Source: JANPBY01 sp963851405
GTDB taxonomy: Bacteria; Actinomycetota; Actinomycetes; DATJPE01
Assembly (NCBI GenBank): GCA_963851405.1
Contig: CAWKPB010000007.1
Span: forward strand, 62,001-126,000
Reading direction: 5' to 3'
DNA: 64,000 bases
Below are positions 25,452 to 34,277 of this stretch, in pieces. Below the pieces are notes generated by a model. That model did not search any database and was not told the origin of the DNA. It saw nothing but the letters and a program-made list of their open reading frames with translations. Each line of letters begins with the position of its first letter. Positions within the stretch are counted from its first letter, which is position 1. The translations under genes and the position numbers were made by a program.

Positions 25452-25505
25452 TTGCTGATTCCAGCCGATTCGGTCTATCGTCGAGATGTATCAGTTCGAT
25501 ACATC
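25452..25505 (+). promoter_or_regulatory. promoter and operator of the padR-ino1 operon
   Basis: A perfect 8-bp inverted repeat, GATGTATC-AGTTC-GATACATC, lies at 25485-25505, ending 24 bases before the PadR start codon. Just before it are a candidate -35 TTGCTG (25452-25457) and -10 TATCGT (25476-25481) 18 bases apart, which would place the start of transcription at the operator. This is the expected arrangement for a repressor that controls its own operon. Confidence 0.6.
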
Positions 25506-25529
25506 GAAACCGCGTTTCCTGGAGTCCTG

Positions 25530-26189
25530 TTGAGCAAGCGTGCCGGTGTGCTGGAGCTCGCCGTCCTCGGGCTGCTCCACGAGGCACCCATGCACGGGTA
25601 TGAGCTGCGCAAGCGTTTGAACGCCATGCTCGGCACCTTCCGCGCCTTTTCCTACGGCTCGCTCTACCCCTGCCTCAAGGAACTGCTGGCCCAGGGCCTG
25701 ATCGCCGAAGACCCCTCACACGGTGCCCCCGCTGCCGGGAGCCGCGCGAAGATCGTCTACAAGCTCACCGCCGAAGGCAAGGAGCACCTGCAGGACTTGT
25801 TGGACCAGTCGGGTCCGGCGGCCTGGGAGGACGAGAGCTTCGGCGTGCACTTCGCGTTCTTCGGCCAGACCGATGAGGCCGCCCGGCTTCGGATCCTGGA
25901 GGGACGACGCAGCCGCCTCGAGGAACGCCTGGCCAATGTCAAGGCGTCGTTCTCCCGCACCAGGGAGCGTCTCGACGGCTACACCACGGAGTTGCACAAG
26001 CACGGCCTCGAGGGCGTGGAGCGCGAAGTGCGATGGCTGAACGAGCTCATCGACGACGAGCGCAACCGCGAGAACCGCGCGCATTCGACGCAGGACAGCG
26101 AGCCCCAGAACACATCGCACGATCGTCAGATCATCACCCCGATCAAGGCTGACCGGGGCGTACCCGGCACCACCAAGAGCAAGGAGTAG
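25530..26189 (+). CDS. PadR-family transcriptional repressor
   Basis: About 219 residues from the TTG at 25530, which has a TGGAG site 5 bases upstream; an in-frame ATG at 25434 lies before the operator and is unlikely. The winged-helix domain shows LELAVLGLLHEAPMHGYELRKRL and FSYGSLYPCLKELLAQGLI (quoted in parts), with YKLTAEGKEHL as the wing. A C-terminal coiled region (about 105-185) gives the dimer. The last 35 residues are polar. It matches the PadR gene beside ino1 in mycobacteria (Rv0047c). It ends 6 bp before ino1, whose ribosome site lies in its last codons, so it is co-transcribed with ino1 and probably represses both. Confidence 0.88.
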   Translation: MSKRAGVLELAVLGLLHEAPMHGYELRKRLNAMLGTFRAFSYGSLYPCLKELLAQGLIAEDPSHGAPAAGSRAKIVYKLTAEGKEHLQDLLDQSGPAAWEDESFGVHFAFFGQTDEAARLRILEGRRSRLEERLANVKASFSRTRERLDGYTTELHKHGLEGVEREVRWLNELIDDERNRENRAHSTQDSEPQNTSHDRQIITPIKADRGVPGTTKSKE

Positions 26190-26195
26190 CCGGAC

Positions 26196-27266
26196 ATGGG
26201 TCAGGTTCGAGTCGCCATCGTGGGCGTGGGTAACTGCGCCGCGTCGCTTGTGCAAGGTGTCGAGTACTACCGGAACGCCGATCCGCAGACCAAGGTCCCC
26301 GGGCTGATGCACGTCCAGCTCGGTGAGTACCACGTGCGCGACGTCGAGTTCGTCGCTGCGTTTGACGTGGACGCCAAGAAGGTCGGCCACGACCTGTCCG
26401 ACGCCATCGGCGCCTCGGAGAACAACACCATCAAGATCGCCGACGTGCCGCCGACGGGCATTACCGTGCAGCGCGGTCACACCTACGACGGACTCGGGAA
26501 GTACTACCGGGAGACGATCACTGAATCCGACGACCAGCCGGTGGACATCGTCGCTGCGCTGCGTGAGGCGCGGGCCGACGTTCTGGTCTGCTACCTGCCG
26601 GTCGGCTCGGAGCACGCGGCCAAGTTCTACGCCCAGTGCGCCATCGATGCCGGCGTGGGATTCGTCAACGCCCTTCCGGTCTTCATCGCCGGTACCAAGG
26701 AGTGGGCAGACAAATTCACCGCCGCTGGCCTGCCGATCGTCGGCGACGACATCAAGAGCCAGGTTGGCGCCACCATCACGCACCGCGTGCTTGCCAAGTT
26801 GTTCGAGGACCGCGGAGTCACGGTGGATCGCACGTACCAGCTCAACGTGGGCGGCAACATGGACTTTATGAACATGCTCGAGCGTGAGCGCCTGGAGTCC
26901 AAGAAGATCTCCAAGACCCAGTCGGTCACCTCGCAGTTGACCCGTGACATCGGGGCACGCAACGTTCACATCGGGCCGTCCGACTACGTGGCCTGGCTGG
27001 ACGACCGCAAGTGGGCATTCGTCCGCCTTGAGGGTCGGGCCTTCGGGGACGTACCGCTCAGCCTCGAGTACAAGCTCGAGGTATGGGACTCGCCGAACTC
27101 GGCCGGGGTGATCATCGATGCCATCCGGTGCGCGAAGATCGCGATGGACCGTGGCATCGGCGGCCCTCTGCTCGGCCCGAGCTCCTACTTCATGAAGAGC
27201 CCGCCCGTGCAGTACAACGATGACGAGGCGCGACAGGCCGTCGAGGACTTCATCGTCGGCGAGTAG
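26196..27266 (+). CDS. ino1: myo-inositol-1-phosphate synthase
   Basis: 356 residues. NAD-binding motif GVGNCAASLVQG is at the N-terminus (8-19), followed by the conserved FINALPVFIAGT-type segment (FVNALPVFIAGT), GDDIKSQVGATITHR and LNVGGNMDF, the catalytic-site signatures of inositol-1-phosphate synthase. It converts glucose 6-phosphate to inositol 1-phosphate, the first step to phosphatidylinositol and to mycothiol in actinobacteria. The thioredoxin system and DinB-fold protein in this window fit a mycothiol-making cell. It has an AAGGAG site and is followed by a strong terminator. Confidence 0.96.
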   Translation: MGQVRVAIVGVGNCAASLVQGVEYYRNADPQTKVPGLMHVQLGEYHVRDVEFVAAFDVDAKKVGHDLSDAIGASENNTIKIADVPPTGITVQRGHTYDGLGKYYRETITESDDQPVDIVAALREARADVLVCYLPVGSEHAAKFYAQCAIDAGVGFVNALPVFIAGTKEWADKFTAAGLPIVGDDIKSQVGATITHRVLAKLFEDRGVTVDRTYQLNVGGNMDFMNMLERERLESKKISKTQSVTSQLTRDIGARNVHIGPSDYVAWLDDRKWAFVRLEGRAFGDVPLSLEYKLEVWDSPNSAGVIIDAIRCAKIAMDRGIGGPLLGPSSYFMKSPPVQYNDDEARQAVEDFIVGE

Positions 27267-27293
27267 TCACCGCCCACCACTGCACCTGCGGCT

Positions 27294-27324
27294 CGGCTCC
27301 CCTCACACCCGTTGAGGGGAGCCG
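27294..27324 (+). terminator. intrinsic terminator after ino1
   Basis: A perfect 12-bp GC-rich stem (27294-27305 with 27313-27324) with a 7-base loop begins 28 bp after the ino1 stop and is followed by TTCTGCGTTC. It should end the padR-ino1 transcript. Confidence 0.8.
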
Positions 27325-27421
27325 TTCTGCGTTCGACACAGGGAGGCCAGCCCGTGGCCAGACCCCTAGAGTTCCTCCTGACCTGCCCATGCGGGCCGCG
27401 AAAACGTCCGGGAGCGAATCC

Positions 27422-28801
27422 ATGTCCGACAGTCCACGCAGCGAGTCCACCGATGACAGCACGCCGGATCCGGATGTGCTCGTCGAAGAGATCGCCCTTC
27501 TGAAGCGTGAGAACGAGCGGCTCCGCCAGCAGGACACCATGGTTTTGGATCGGCCCCCGCGCCAACGCAGACGATGGATCGGCGCAGTCGTCCTCCTCCT
27601 TGTCGCGGCGTTACTCACGCCCCCGGCGCTGGTCGGGTTCTGGGGCCGGCAAACCATCGTCAACGCCAACCGGTACCTCGAAACCGTCGCCCCGCTCGCG
27701 CAGAACAGCGCTATCCAGCAGGCCGTGGCCGACGAGGTGGCGGTCCAGTTGCTGACCCGCGTTGACGTAGACGCCTACCTCAAGGAATACCTGCCACCCG
27801 AGGCTCAGGTTCTCGCTCCAGCGCTCAGCGGGGCCGTCCAGACTTTCGTTGAGACCTCGATCGACAAGTTCCTGGCCAGCGATGCTTTCGATCAACTCTG
27901 GCTCGACGTCAACGTCAAGATCCAAGAAGAACTCGTTCGGGCCTTGAACGGCGACACCACCGGCGCGGTCCAGGTTCAGAACGGGACGGTCACGCTGGAT
28001 TTGACGGTCGTCATCGAGACGGTGCGCCAGCGGCTGGTCGAGCGGGGTCTGACCGTGCTGGAAAAGGTCACCATCCCGGCCAGCACCGGCAGCCAGATCG
28101 TGCTCCTGACATCTTCTCAACTCGCGGCCGCGGAGAACATCTGGACCTACACCGACCCCATCGCTCGCTGGCTGCTCCCGATCGTCTTCCTGCTCTACCT
28201 GGGCGCGATCCTCCTGGCGCCCAACCGGAGGCGGATGCTGTTGATCGCTGGCCTCACTGTTTTCGTAGGTATGGCCCTGCTGGCCATCGCCTTGTCGCTC
28301 GTCCGTACGGGAGTCGTGGATTCCGCTTCATCAGGACAATACGGCGCCGCGATCACCGCGTTCTACGACACCATGGTTCGCTATTTGGTGGGGTCCATGG
28401 GAGCCATCGCCGTACTCGGTTTGGTCATGGCCTTCTTTGCTTGGGCAGGGGGGCCCTCGGCACCCGCTGCCTGGCTGCGTGATCTCGAAGCACGAGCCAC
28501 AACCGCGCTGGGGGAAGCGGCCGGGCGCTGGCACCCCCTGGCCACCTTCGGTCACTGGTGTCGGGGCGCGCGGCCAGCGCTGCGCGGTGTGCTGCTCGCG
28601 GTCGTCATCGTTGGATTCCTCTTGTACGGCGAAGCGAACTGGAAGACCGTCCTCATCAGCGTGGTCCTTGCTGGGCTGTCCTGGCTGCTCATCGACGTTC
28701 TCGCCGCAGCCGCCGTGCACGCTGACCTGGGGGGATCAGACGAGGGGCCGGGCGAGCCACCGCCCACGGACTCGGATGCACCCGAGCCCGTGCTCGCATG
28801 A
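27422..28801 (+). CDS. integral membrane protein of unknown function
   Basis: About 459 residues from the ATG at 27422 (GGGAG site upstream; an in-frame start at 27389 is less likely). An acidic N-terminus with a short coiled coil (EEIALLKRENERLRQQ) is followed by one helix (about 53-75) and an extracytoplasmic domain of some 160 residues (ANRYLETVAPLAQNSAIQQAV ... quoted only in part; VADEVAVQLLTRVDVDAYL). Four or five further helices lie between residues 245 and 435. The acidic, Pro-rich C-terminus is cytoplasmic. The extracytoplasmic pattern of repeated VV/I-helix segments is common in actinobacterial proteins of no known role. The family is not recognised by name. Confidence 0.75.
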   Translation: MSDSPRSESTDDSTPDPDVLVEEIALLKRENERLRQQDTMVLDRPPRQRRRWIGAVVLLLVAALLTPPALVGFWGRQTIVNANRYLETVAPLAQNSAIQQAVADEVAVQLLTRVDVDAYLKEYLPPEAQVLAPALSGAVQTFVETSIDKFLASDAFDQLWLDVNVKIQEELVRALNGDTTGAVQVQNGTVTLDLTVVIETVRQRLVERGLTVLEKVTIPASTGSQIVLLTSSQLAAAENIWTYTDPIARWLLPIVFLLYLGAILLAPNRRRMLLIAGLTVFVGMALLAIALSLVRTGVVDSASSGQYGAAITAFYDTMVRYLVGSMGAIAVLGLVMAFFAWAGGPSAPAAWLRDLEARATTALGEAAGRWHPLATFGHWCRGARPALRGVLLAVVIVGFLLYGEANWKTVLISVVLAGLSWLLIDVLAAAAVHADLGGSDEGPGEPPPTDSDAPEPVLA

Positions 28802-28884
28802 CCTCAACCTGAGAGGAACGAGCCGTTCTGAGGGGCCCTGAGTCGTCGCTGCTCTCACTGCTGAGCAGCTCCGGATTCCGGCGC

Positions 28885-30141
28885 TTGCTTGGCGTCCGCA
28901 TCATCGGACAAGGAGCGGATGGTTGCTTTCAAGCTGCGCTGGCTTCCTTCGTCTTCTTCTCACCGGAGCGGCAGACCAGCGCCACCAGGATCGCCATCGC
29001 CTTCGCGGTGATCTTGGTTCCGTACTCCGTGATCGGCCCGTTCGCCGGGGTCCTACTAGACCGCTGGAGTCGCCAACGCGTGCTCTCGTTCGCGAATCTG
29101 TTGCGCTCCGGACTCGCACTGGTGGTCGCTGGCTTCGTCTGGCTGGGGCACGACAACGTCTGGTTTCTTGCCGCAGCGCTCGCTGCCATCGGGGTCAACC
29201 GTTTCATCCTTGCGGGATTGTCCGCGGCCCTGCCCCATGTGGTGCCCCCGTCGCGGTTGGTCACAGCCAACGCCGTGTCGACGACCGTCGGGACGCTGGC
29301 GACGGTCGCAGGGATCGGCGTGGGCGTCTTGCTGCGACTGGCTACCGGAGGTGATGACGCGGGACTGGCGCCAGTCGTGGTGGTGGCGGCTCTCGGATAC
29401 GCGGGCGCCGCCCTCGTGGCCGCAACCACCATCCAACGGTGGCAACTCGGGCCAGACGTAGCGATCCAGATGGGTGTTCGCGCCGCCCTTGCCTCAGTCG
29501 GACGCGGGGCGTTGCACGGCCTGCAGCACCTGGGGGCGATCCCCCCGGTCCGCGCCGCGATCGGGGCTTTGGGTCTCTACCGCCTCGGTTGGGCCATGGT
29601 CACCGTCCACGGCATCCTGCTGATTCGACAGACCTACAACGACCCCGCAGACCCCGACGCTGGCCTTGCGTCCTTGGGCACGGCGTTCCTTCTGGGCGGA
29701 CTCGGGGTCTTCATGGCGGCCCTCGTCACCCCAGCGCTGGCCCGCCGTTTCGGGACGGTCGCGGTTGTCACGGCGGCGCTGCTCGTTGCCGCAGGAACGG
29801 AGGTCACACTTGGGCCGCGCTTCACTGAGACCACCTTGTTCGTCTCAGCGTTCTTCGTCACGGCCGCCGGCCAATCCCTGAAGATCTGCGTCGACACCGA
29901 GGTGCAAACCGGGATCGAGGACGTGTACCGGGGTCGAGTGTTTTCCGTCTACGACCTCGTCTTCAACGTGTCCTTCGTGCTGGGCGGCTTGCTCGCGGCA
30001 CTGGTTCTTCCCCCGGACGGCCGTTCCCTGACTGTCATCTGGGTGGCCGCGGCCTGCTGGTGCATCGGGGCGGCGTGGCACTCTCTCGCCGCTCATCGGG
30101 CGAGTCCGCCTTCGCTATCTGGCGGCGTACCAGGCCCTTAG
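28885..30141 (+). CDS. MFS-family transporter
   Basis: At least 418 residues, twelve helices, with the MFS loop 2-3 motif GPFAGVLLDRWSRQRVL and a second-half RVFSVYDLVFNVSFVLGG. It is an exporter of unknown substrate in the cytoplasmic membrane. The TTG at 28885 is the first standard start, but the same frame is open back to 28813 and reads like a normal MFS N-terminus (SLLSSSGFRRLLGVRIIG). A CTG at 28828 lies 10 bases after an AGAGGA site and may be the true start. The 3' end overlaps the opposing cca gene by 27 bp. Confidence 0.82.
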   Translation: MLGVRIIGQGADGCFQAALASFVFFSPERQTSATRIAIAFAVILVPYSVIGPFAGVLLDRWSRQRVLSFANLLRSGLALVVAGFVWLGHDNVWFLAAALAAIGVNRFILAGLSAALPHVVPPSRLVTANAVSTTVGTLATVAGIGVGVLLRLATGGDDAGLAPVVVVAALGYAGAALVAATTIQRWQLGPDVAIQMGVRAALASVGRGALHGLQHLGAIPPVRAAIGALGLYRLGWAMVTVHGILLIRQTYNDPADPDAGLASLGTAFLLGGLGVFMAALVTPALARRFGTVAVVTAALLVAAGTEVTLGPRFTETTLFVSAFFVTAAGQSLKICVDTEVQTGIEDVYRGRVFSVYDLVFNVSFVLGGLLAALVLPPDGRSLTVIWVAAACWCIGAAWHSLAAHRASPPSLSGGVPGP

Positions 30142-31563
30142 GGCCGTCTCGGCGTCTTCGGCGCTCATTGGACCGAGATCCAGCCGAAGTTCGAGCAGGA
30201 ATGCGTAGGCCTCTCCAACGACCGGTCCCGGCGGCAGGTCAAGAATCGTCATGATCTGGTTGCCGTCGAGACTGGGCCGCATCGAGGCCAGTTCTTCCTC
30301 TTGCGCGAGCCGGGCCACCCGAATTTCGAGATCGTCGTAGGCAGCCGACAAGGCGGCGGCCTTGCGTCGGTTCCGCGTGGTGCAGTCGGCTCGCGTCAGG
30401 ATGTGCTGGCGCGGCAACAGCGGCCCGCAGTCCCGCACATAGCGACGCACGGCGGCGTCGGACCACTCTCCGTCCCCATAGCCGTGAAATCGAAGGTGCA
30501 ACTCGACCAGCTCGGAGACGTCGTCAACCACGTCGTTGGGGAACCTCAGCGCCTTCATCCGCTTCCTCGTCAGTTTCGCTCCGACGACGTCATGATGGTG
30601 AAAACTCACGCCCCCACCGGCTTCGAAGCGTCGTGTCTTCGGCTTGCCCACGTCGTGCATGAGTGCAGCGAATCGGAGCACGAAATCTGGCTCTCCCGGT
30701 TCCAGGTCGATGGCTTGCTCGAGCACAGTCAACGTGTGTTCGTACACGTCCTTGTGCCGGTGATGCTCATCGATCTCCAACTGAAGTTTCGGCACCTCAG
30801 GGAGGATCTGAGCGGCCAGGCCGGTGTCGACCAGCAGCGTCAATCCGGCCCGCGGATCGGCGGCCAACATCAACTTCACCAGTTCATCACGAATGCGCTC
30901 TGCGCTGACGATGGTGATGCGCTCCGCCATGGCGGTCATCGCTTCGACGACTTTTGGCGCCACACGAAACCCCAGCTGCGCCGCGAACCGAGCCGCCCGC
31001 ATCATCCGCAGAGGGTCGTCGGTGAAGGAGTCCTCGGCCGCCCCCGGCGTCCGCAGCGTGGCACCCGCGAGATCGATCAGACCTCCGTAGGGATCCACGA
31101 ACGTGGTCCCAGGAAGCCGGACCGCCATCGCGTTCACGGTGAAGTCCCTCCGAACGAGGTCCTCTTCCAATGTCTCCCCGTAGATGACGTCGGGCTTGCG
31201 CGAGCCTTCGTCGTAGGACTCCGCGCGGTAGGTGGTGATCTCGATGGTGAAATCACCCTTGCGAGCGCCAATCGTTCCGTACTTGATTCCCACGTCCCAG
31301 ACCGAGTCGGCCCACCCACGCAACAAGTCCTGTACGGCCTCCGGGCGAGCATCGGTCGTCAAGTCAAGATCGTTGCCGAGCCGCCCGAGGAGTGCATCCC
31401 GGACGCTGCCCCCTACCAGAGCGACCTGGTGACCCGCCGCCTCGAAGCGGGCGCCGAGTTGGTCAACGACGGGTGCCACCCGGAGGAGTTCACGCACCGC
31501 ACGTCGCTGAGCCTGCGAGAGCGCGTTGGGGCCAGCATCTGCGGCCTCCTCGTGGTGGGACAT
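30115..31563 (-). CDS. cca: CCA tRNA nucleotidyltransferase
   Basis: 482 residues from the ATG at 31563; the longer frame to 31824 only shadows the Nudix gene. The nucleotidyltransferase head has VALVGGSVRDALLGR and NDLDLTTDARPE with the two metal-binding Asp residues, then RRDFTVNAMAVR and DDPLRMMRAARFAAQLGF. The C-terminal part contains an HD domain (FAALMHDVGKPKTRRF, HHHDVVGA). It adds or repairs the 3' CCA of tRNAs, which this genome needs because the tRNA-Ile gene in this window has no encoded CCA. Divergent from the Nudix gene, as in Rv3907c/Rv3908. Confidence 0.95.
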   Translation of the reverse strand: MSHHEEAADAGPNALSQAQRRAVRELLRVAPVVDQLGARFEAAGHQVALVGGSVRDALLGRLGNDLDLTTDARPEAVQDLLRGWADSVWDVGIKYGTIGARKGDFTIEITTYRAESYDEGSRKPDVIYGETLEEDLVRRDFTVNAMAVRLPGTTFVDPYGGLIDLAGATLRTPGAAEDSFTDDPLRMMRAARFAAQLGFRVAPKVVEAMTAMAERITIVSAERIRDELVKLMLAADPRAGLTLLVDTGLAAQILPEVPKLQLEIDEHHRHKDVYEHTLTVLEQAIDLEPGEPDFVLRFAALMHDVGKPKTRRFEAGGGVSFHHHDVVGAKLTRKRMKALRFPNDVVDDVSELVELHLRFHGYGDGEWSDAAVRRYVRDCGPLLPRQHILTRADCTTRNRRKAAALSAAYDDLEIRVARLAQEEELASMRPSLDGNQIMTILDLPPGPVVGEAYAFLLELRLDLGPMSAEDAETALRAWYAAR

Positions 31564-31680
31564 GGCGGTGAGTCTAGGAAGTCTGCCAGCGAAGCCGGAT
31601 GGGGCGACGCGCATTGAGCCGGCCGGTCGCCCGGCCCGACCAAAGGGGCAGCCCCTGGAAGGCGTGGTTACCCTGGCGAC

Positions 31681-32172
31681 ATGGCCGATCGTCCGCGCCC
31701 CGTACCCGGGCCCCCGCGCACGCCACGCCCACGGCTTCGAACCGTCAGTGAGATCTCGGCCGGTGGACTGGTGGTCGATCTCGAAGGCCCCGGAGAGCCT
31801 CGTGCCGCGTTGATCGCCCGCCACGATCGCAAGGGGCGGCTGGTGTGGTCCCTACCCAAAGGCCACGTGGAAGAGGGCGAGACCGCACAGGATGCGGCCG
31901 TGCGCGAGGTCGAGGAGGAGACCGGGATCCTCGGGCGGATCCTTTCCCCCCTGGGGACGATCGATTTCTGGTTCGTCGCTGAGGACCGCAGGGTTCACAA
32001 GACCGTGCATCACCATTTGCTCCAGGCGATCGGGGGCGAGTTGAGCGACGAGGACATCGAGGTCGTCGAGGTTGCCTGGGTGCCCTTGAGCGAAGTCTCC
32101 AGCCGCCTTGCGTACGCAGATGAACGGACTCTGGTGGACAAAGCGAGGCGTTTGCTCAGCGAGAGCGCGTGA
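31681..32172 (+). CDS. Nudix hydrolase (MutT4-like)
   Basis: 163 residues. The Nudix box runs from GHVEEGET through REVEEETGI (about residues 61-83), with all required Glu residues. The Pro/Arg-rich N-terminus (about 20 residues) is typical of the copy found before DUF6049 and murJ (Rv3908). Nudix enzymes hydrolyse nucleoside diphosphate derivatives, for example oxidised nucleotides; the substrate here is not known. Its stop overlaps the GTG of the next gene (GTGA), so it is in one operon with DUF6049 and murJ. Confidence 0.9.
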   Translation: MADRPRPVPGPPRTPRPRLRTVSEISAGGLVVDLEGPGEPRAALIARHDRKGRLVWSLPKGHVEEGETAQDAAVREVEEETGILGRILSPLGTIDFWFVAEDRRVHKTVHHHLLQAIGGELSDEDIEVVEVAWVPLSEVSSRLAYADERTLVDKARRLLSESA

Positions 32173-34277
32173 GCACGGCGAGCACCCGCTGGTCTCCTGC
32201 GAGGGCGCTCGTGTTGACCACCCTCGCGTTCGGGCTCCTCGCCTGGCTGTCGCCCAGCGGGATCGCGGCACCCCAAGGCGACCGCGCCCTCGTGGACCCG
32301 ACCGGCACCAGCGATATCCGGATCACGGTGACCGAACTCGCACCAGTCGCTCTCACCGCCCAAAGCACGCTCGTGATCGCTGCTCGAGTCGTCAACGCCT
32401 CGACTCAGACGCTGGTCGATGTAGGGGCCCGGTTGCGTGTTGGCGTGTTCCCGCTGATCACGCGCTCTGAGGTCGCGGATTTCTCACGATCAGCGGGGCT
32501 CGCAGAGGTGGGAACGGTCCCCGTGGCCTCACTCGTTGACGTGACACCTGAGCTCGCACCAGGCCAGACCGCCGATCTTCGGATCGAAGTTCCAGAAGCC
32601 GACCTCGGACTGCTCGGTGGCTTCGGAGTGCATCCGCTGACCCTGGAATTGCGGGTGGCCGAGACCGCAGGCGTTCGTCGTACGGCCGGATCGGCCCGCA
32701 CCTTGGTCGTCAGGCAAGTCGGGGATTTTTCGCCCTCGGTTCGGGTCGCTTGGATCTGGCCCCTGGTGGGCACTCCCGGGCGTGCTCCCAACGGGGTACT
32801 TCCAGCCGGAGCCGCCACGTCTTTGGCCAAGGCCGTGGCGCCAGACGGCCGACTCGGCCGTCTGCTCCGAGCGGGCGTAGGGCGCCCCGTCACCTGGCTG
32901 GTCGACGGCGCCCTGCTCTCCGACGTGCACAGCCTCGCCACCGGCAACGGTCTGGCCCCCGACCAACAGCCCGACCCCGCGGCTGGCACCTGGCTGCAGT
33001 CGCTCGCCGTAGAACGCGGCCGGCCGGGGACGGATCTGTCCGCACTTCCGTTCGCCGACCCCGACCTCGTAGCCAGCCAGCGTGCGGGCCTGCTCAATCT
33101 CGCAACGGCCCAGGCCAAAGGCGTGGACACGACGTCGATGCTGCTCGGGGCTCCCGTTCCCCCGTCCCCTCGGTGGCCCGGCGGCGGGATGATCAACCGC
33201 GCGACCTTGAGTCAGGTGGACCTGGCAGGGGCACGCCGCGTCCTGATCTCCTCAGACGACTTGGCCCCACAGACCGACCTCGCAGCAACCCCCGACGCCT
33301 TCACGCAACTTCCGGCCTTCCCCAACGTCACTGCTGTGACCGTGGACGCCGGGCTGTCCGCCATCTTGGCGGCGGGGCCGAACAAGCTCGGCGGCACCGT
33401 ACTGGCCCGCCAGCGGCTGCTGGCGGAGGCGGCCATGATCGCGGCCGAGCGGCCCTCCGATCCACGCAGCGTCATCGGCGCCCCGCCCAGGCGCTGGAAG
33501 GCACCAGCCGATTGGGCCGCCGCGGTCGCTGACCTGACGGCGCCGTGGATCGCACCCGTCACGGTCGATCAGCTGGCCCGCGAGCCAGGCGACTCCCCAC
33601 CACGGATCCTGGGCCCGTACCCGCCGGCAGCGCGGGCGGCGGAGGTCTCCCAGCGCCAGCTGCGCACCGTCGCCACTGACGTTCAAAGGCTCAAGCAGTT
33701 CGCGCCGGCGGTGGCCGACCCCGAGGCTTTCCTCGCCGGCTACTCCAGCTCGGTGCTCAGCACCCAGTCCACCGCGTGGCGAAGCAAGGGCCGCGCCGGG
33801 CGCGCATACACCTCCGTCCTGACCAAGGACGTCACGGACACCGTGACCTCAGTTCGGCTGCTCGAACGGGGTCAGGTGACGCTCTCGAGTCGGGCCGGGA
33901 TCATTCCGCTGGCCGTGGAGAACGGCCTGGATCAAGACGTTCAGATCCGGGTGAAGTTGGTTTCATCGCCTTCCGTGCGCCTTCGCAGCCCGCCCTCGGC
34001 CCTCGTCACCGTCCCCGCCGGACGAACGGCGTCGGTCGACGTTCCTGCGGTGGCGACGGCGGACGCCACCTTCCCGGTTGTCGCGACCTTGATCACCGAT
34101 CAAGGCGGTGCGCTGGGCGAGCCCGTCACCTTCACGGTCCGGGCCACCGGATACGGGCAAGTGGCCCGGGTCGTGGTCGGGGGCGCCTTGGTCTTGTTGG
34201 CCTTCGCAGTCGTCCTCCGCGTGGCGAGGCGCATCCGCGCCGCCCGAGGCGCCAACGGTGAGACGCTCGAGCCGTGA
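32169..34277 (+). CDS. DUF6049 family secreted, membrane-anchored protein
   Basis: 702 residues. A signal peptide (about 13-34, ending SPSGIAAP) leads a long extracytoplasmic part with beta-rich segments (about 40-190 and 560-670) and a middle domain with GRLLRAGVGRPVTWLVDGALL. The last helix (about 671-692) is followed by a short basic tail, VARRIRAARG. It is the homologue of the essential-region protein before murJ in mycobacteria (Rv3909). It overlaps both neighbours by 4 bp, so it is probably made with MurJ and works with it at the membrane. Its molecular role is unknown. Confidence 0.85.
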   Translation: MSTASTRWSPARALVLTTLAFGLLAWLSPSGIAAPQGDRALVDPTGTSDIRITVTELAPVALTAQSTLVIAARVVNASTQTLVDVGARLRVGVFPLITRSEVADFSRSAGLAEVGTVPVASLVDVTPELAPGQTADLRIEVPEADLGLLGGFGVHPLTLELRVAETAGVRRTAGSARTLVVRQVGDFSPSVRVAWIWPLVGTPGRAPNGVLPAGAATSLAKAVAPDGRLGRLLRAGVGRPVTWLVDGALLSDVHSLATGNGLAPDQQPDPAAGTWLQSLAVERGRPGTDLSALPFADPDLVASQRAGLLNLATAQAKGVDTTSMLLGAPVPPSPRWPGGGMINRATLSQVDLAGARRVLISSDDLAPQTDLAATPDAFTQLPAFPNVTAVTVDAGLSAILAAGPNKLGGTVLARQRLLAEAAMIAAERPSDPRSVIGAPPRRWKAPADWAAAVADLTAPWIAPVTVDQLAREPGDSPPRILGPYPPAARAAEVSQRQLRTVATDVQRLKQFAPAVADPEAFLAGYSSSVLSTQSTAWRSKGRAGRAYTSVLTKDVTDTVTSVRLLERGQVTLSSRAGIIPLAVENGLDQDVQIRVKLVSSPSVRLRSPPSALVTVPAGRTASVDVPAVATADATFPVVATLITDQGGALGEPVTFTVRATGYGQVARVVVGGALVLLAFAVVLRVARRIRAARGANGETLEP

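Noticed and set aside
30301..31617. 438-codon plus-strand frame opposite cca
   Set aside because: Antisense shadow of cca, with no recognisable domain and Arg/His-rich composition.
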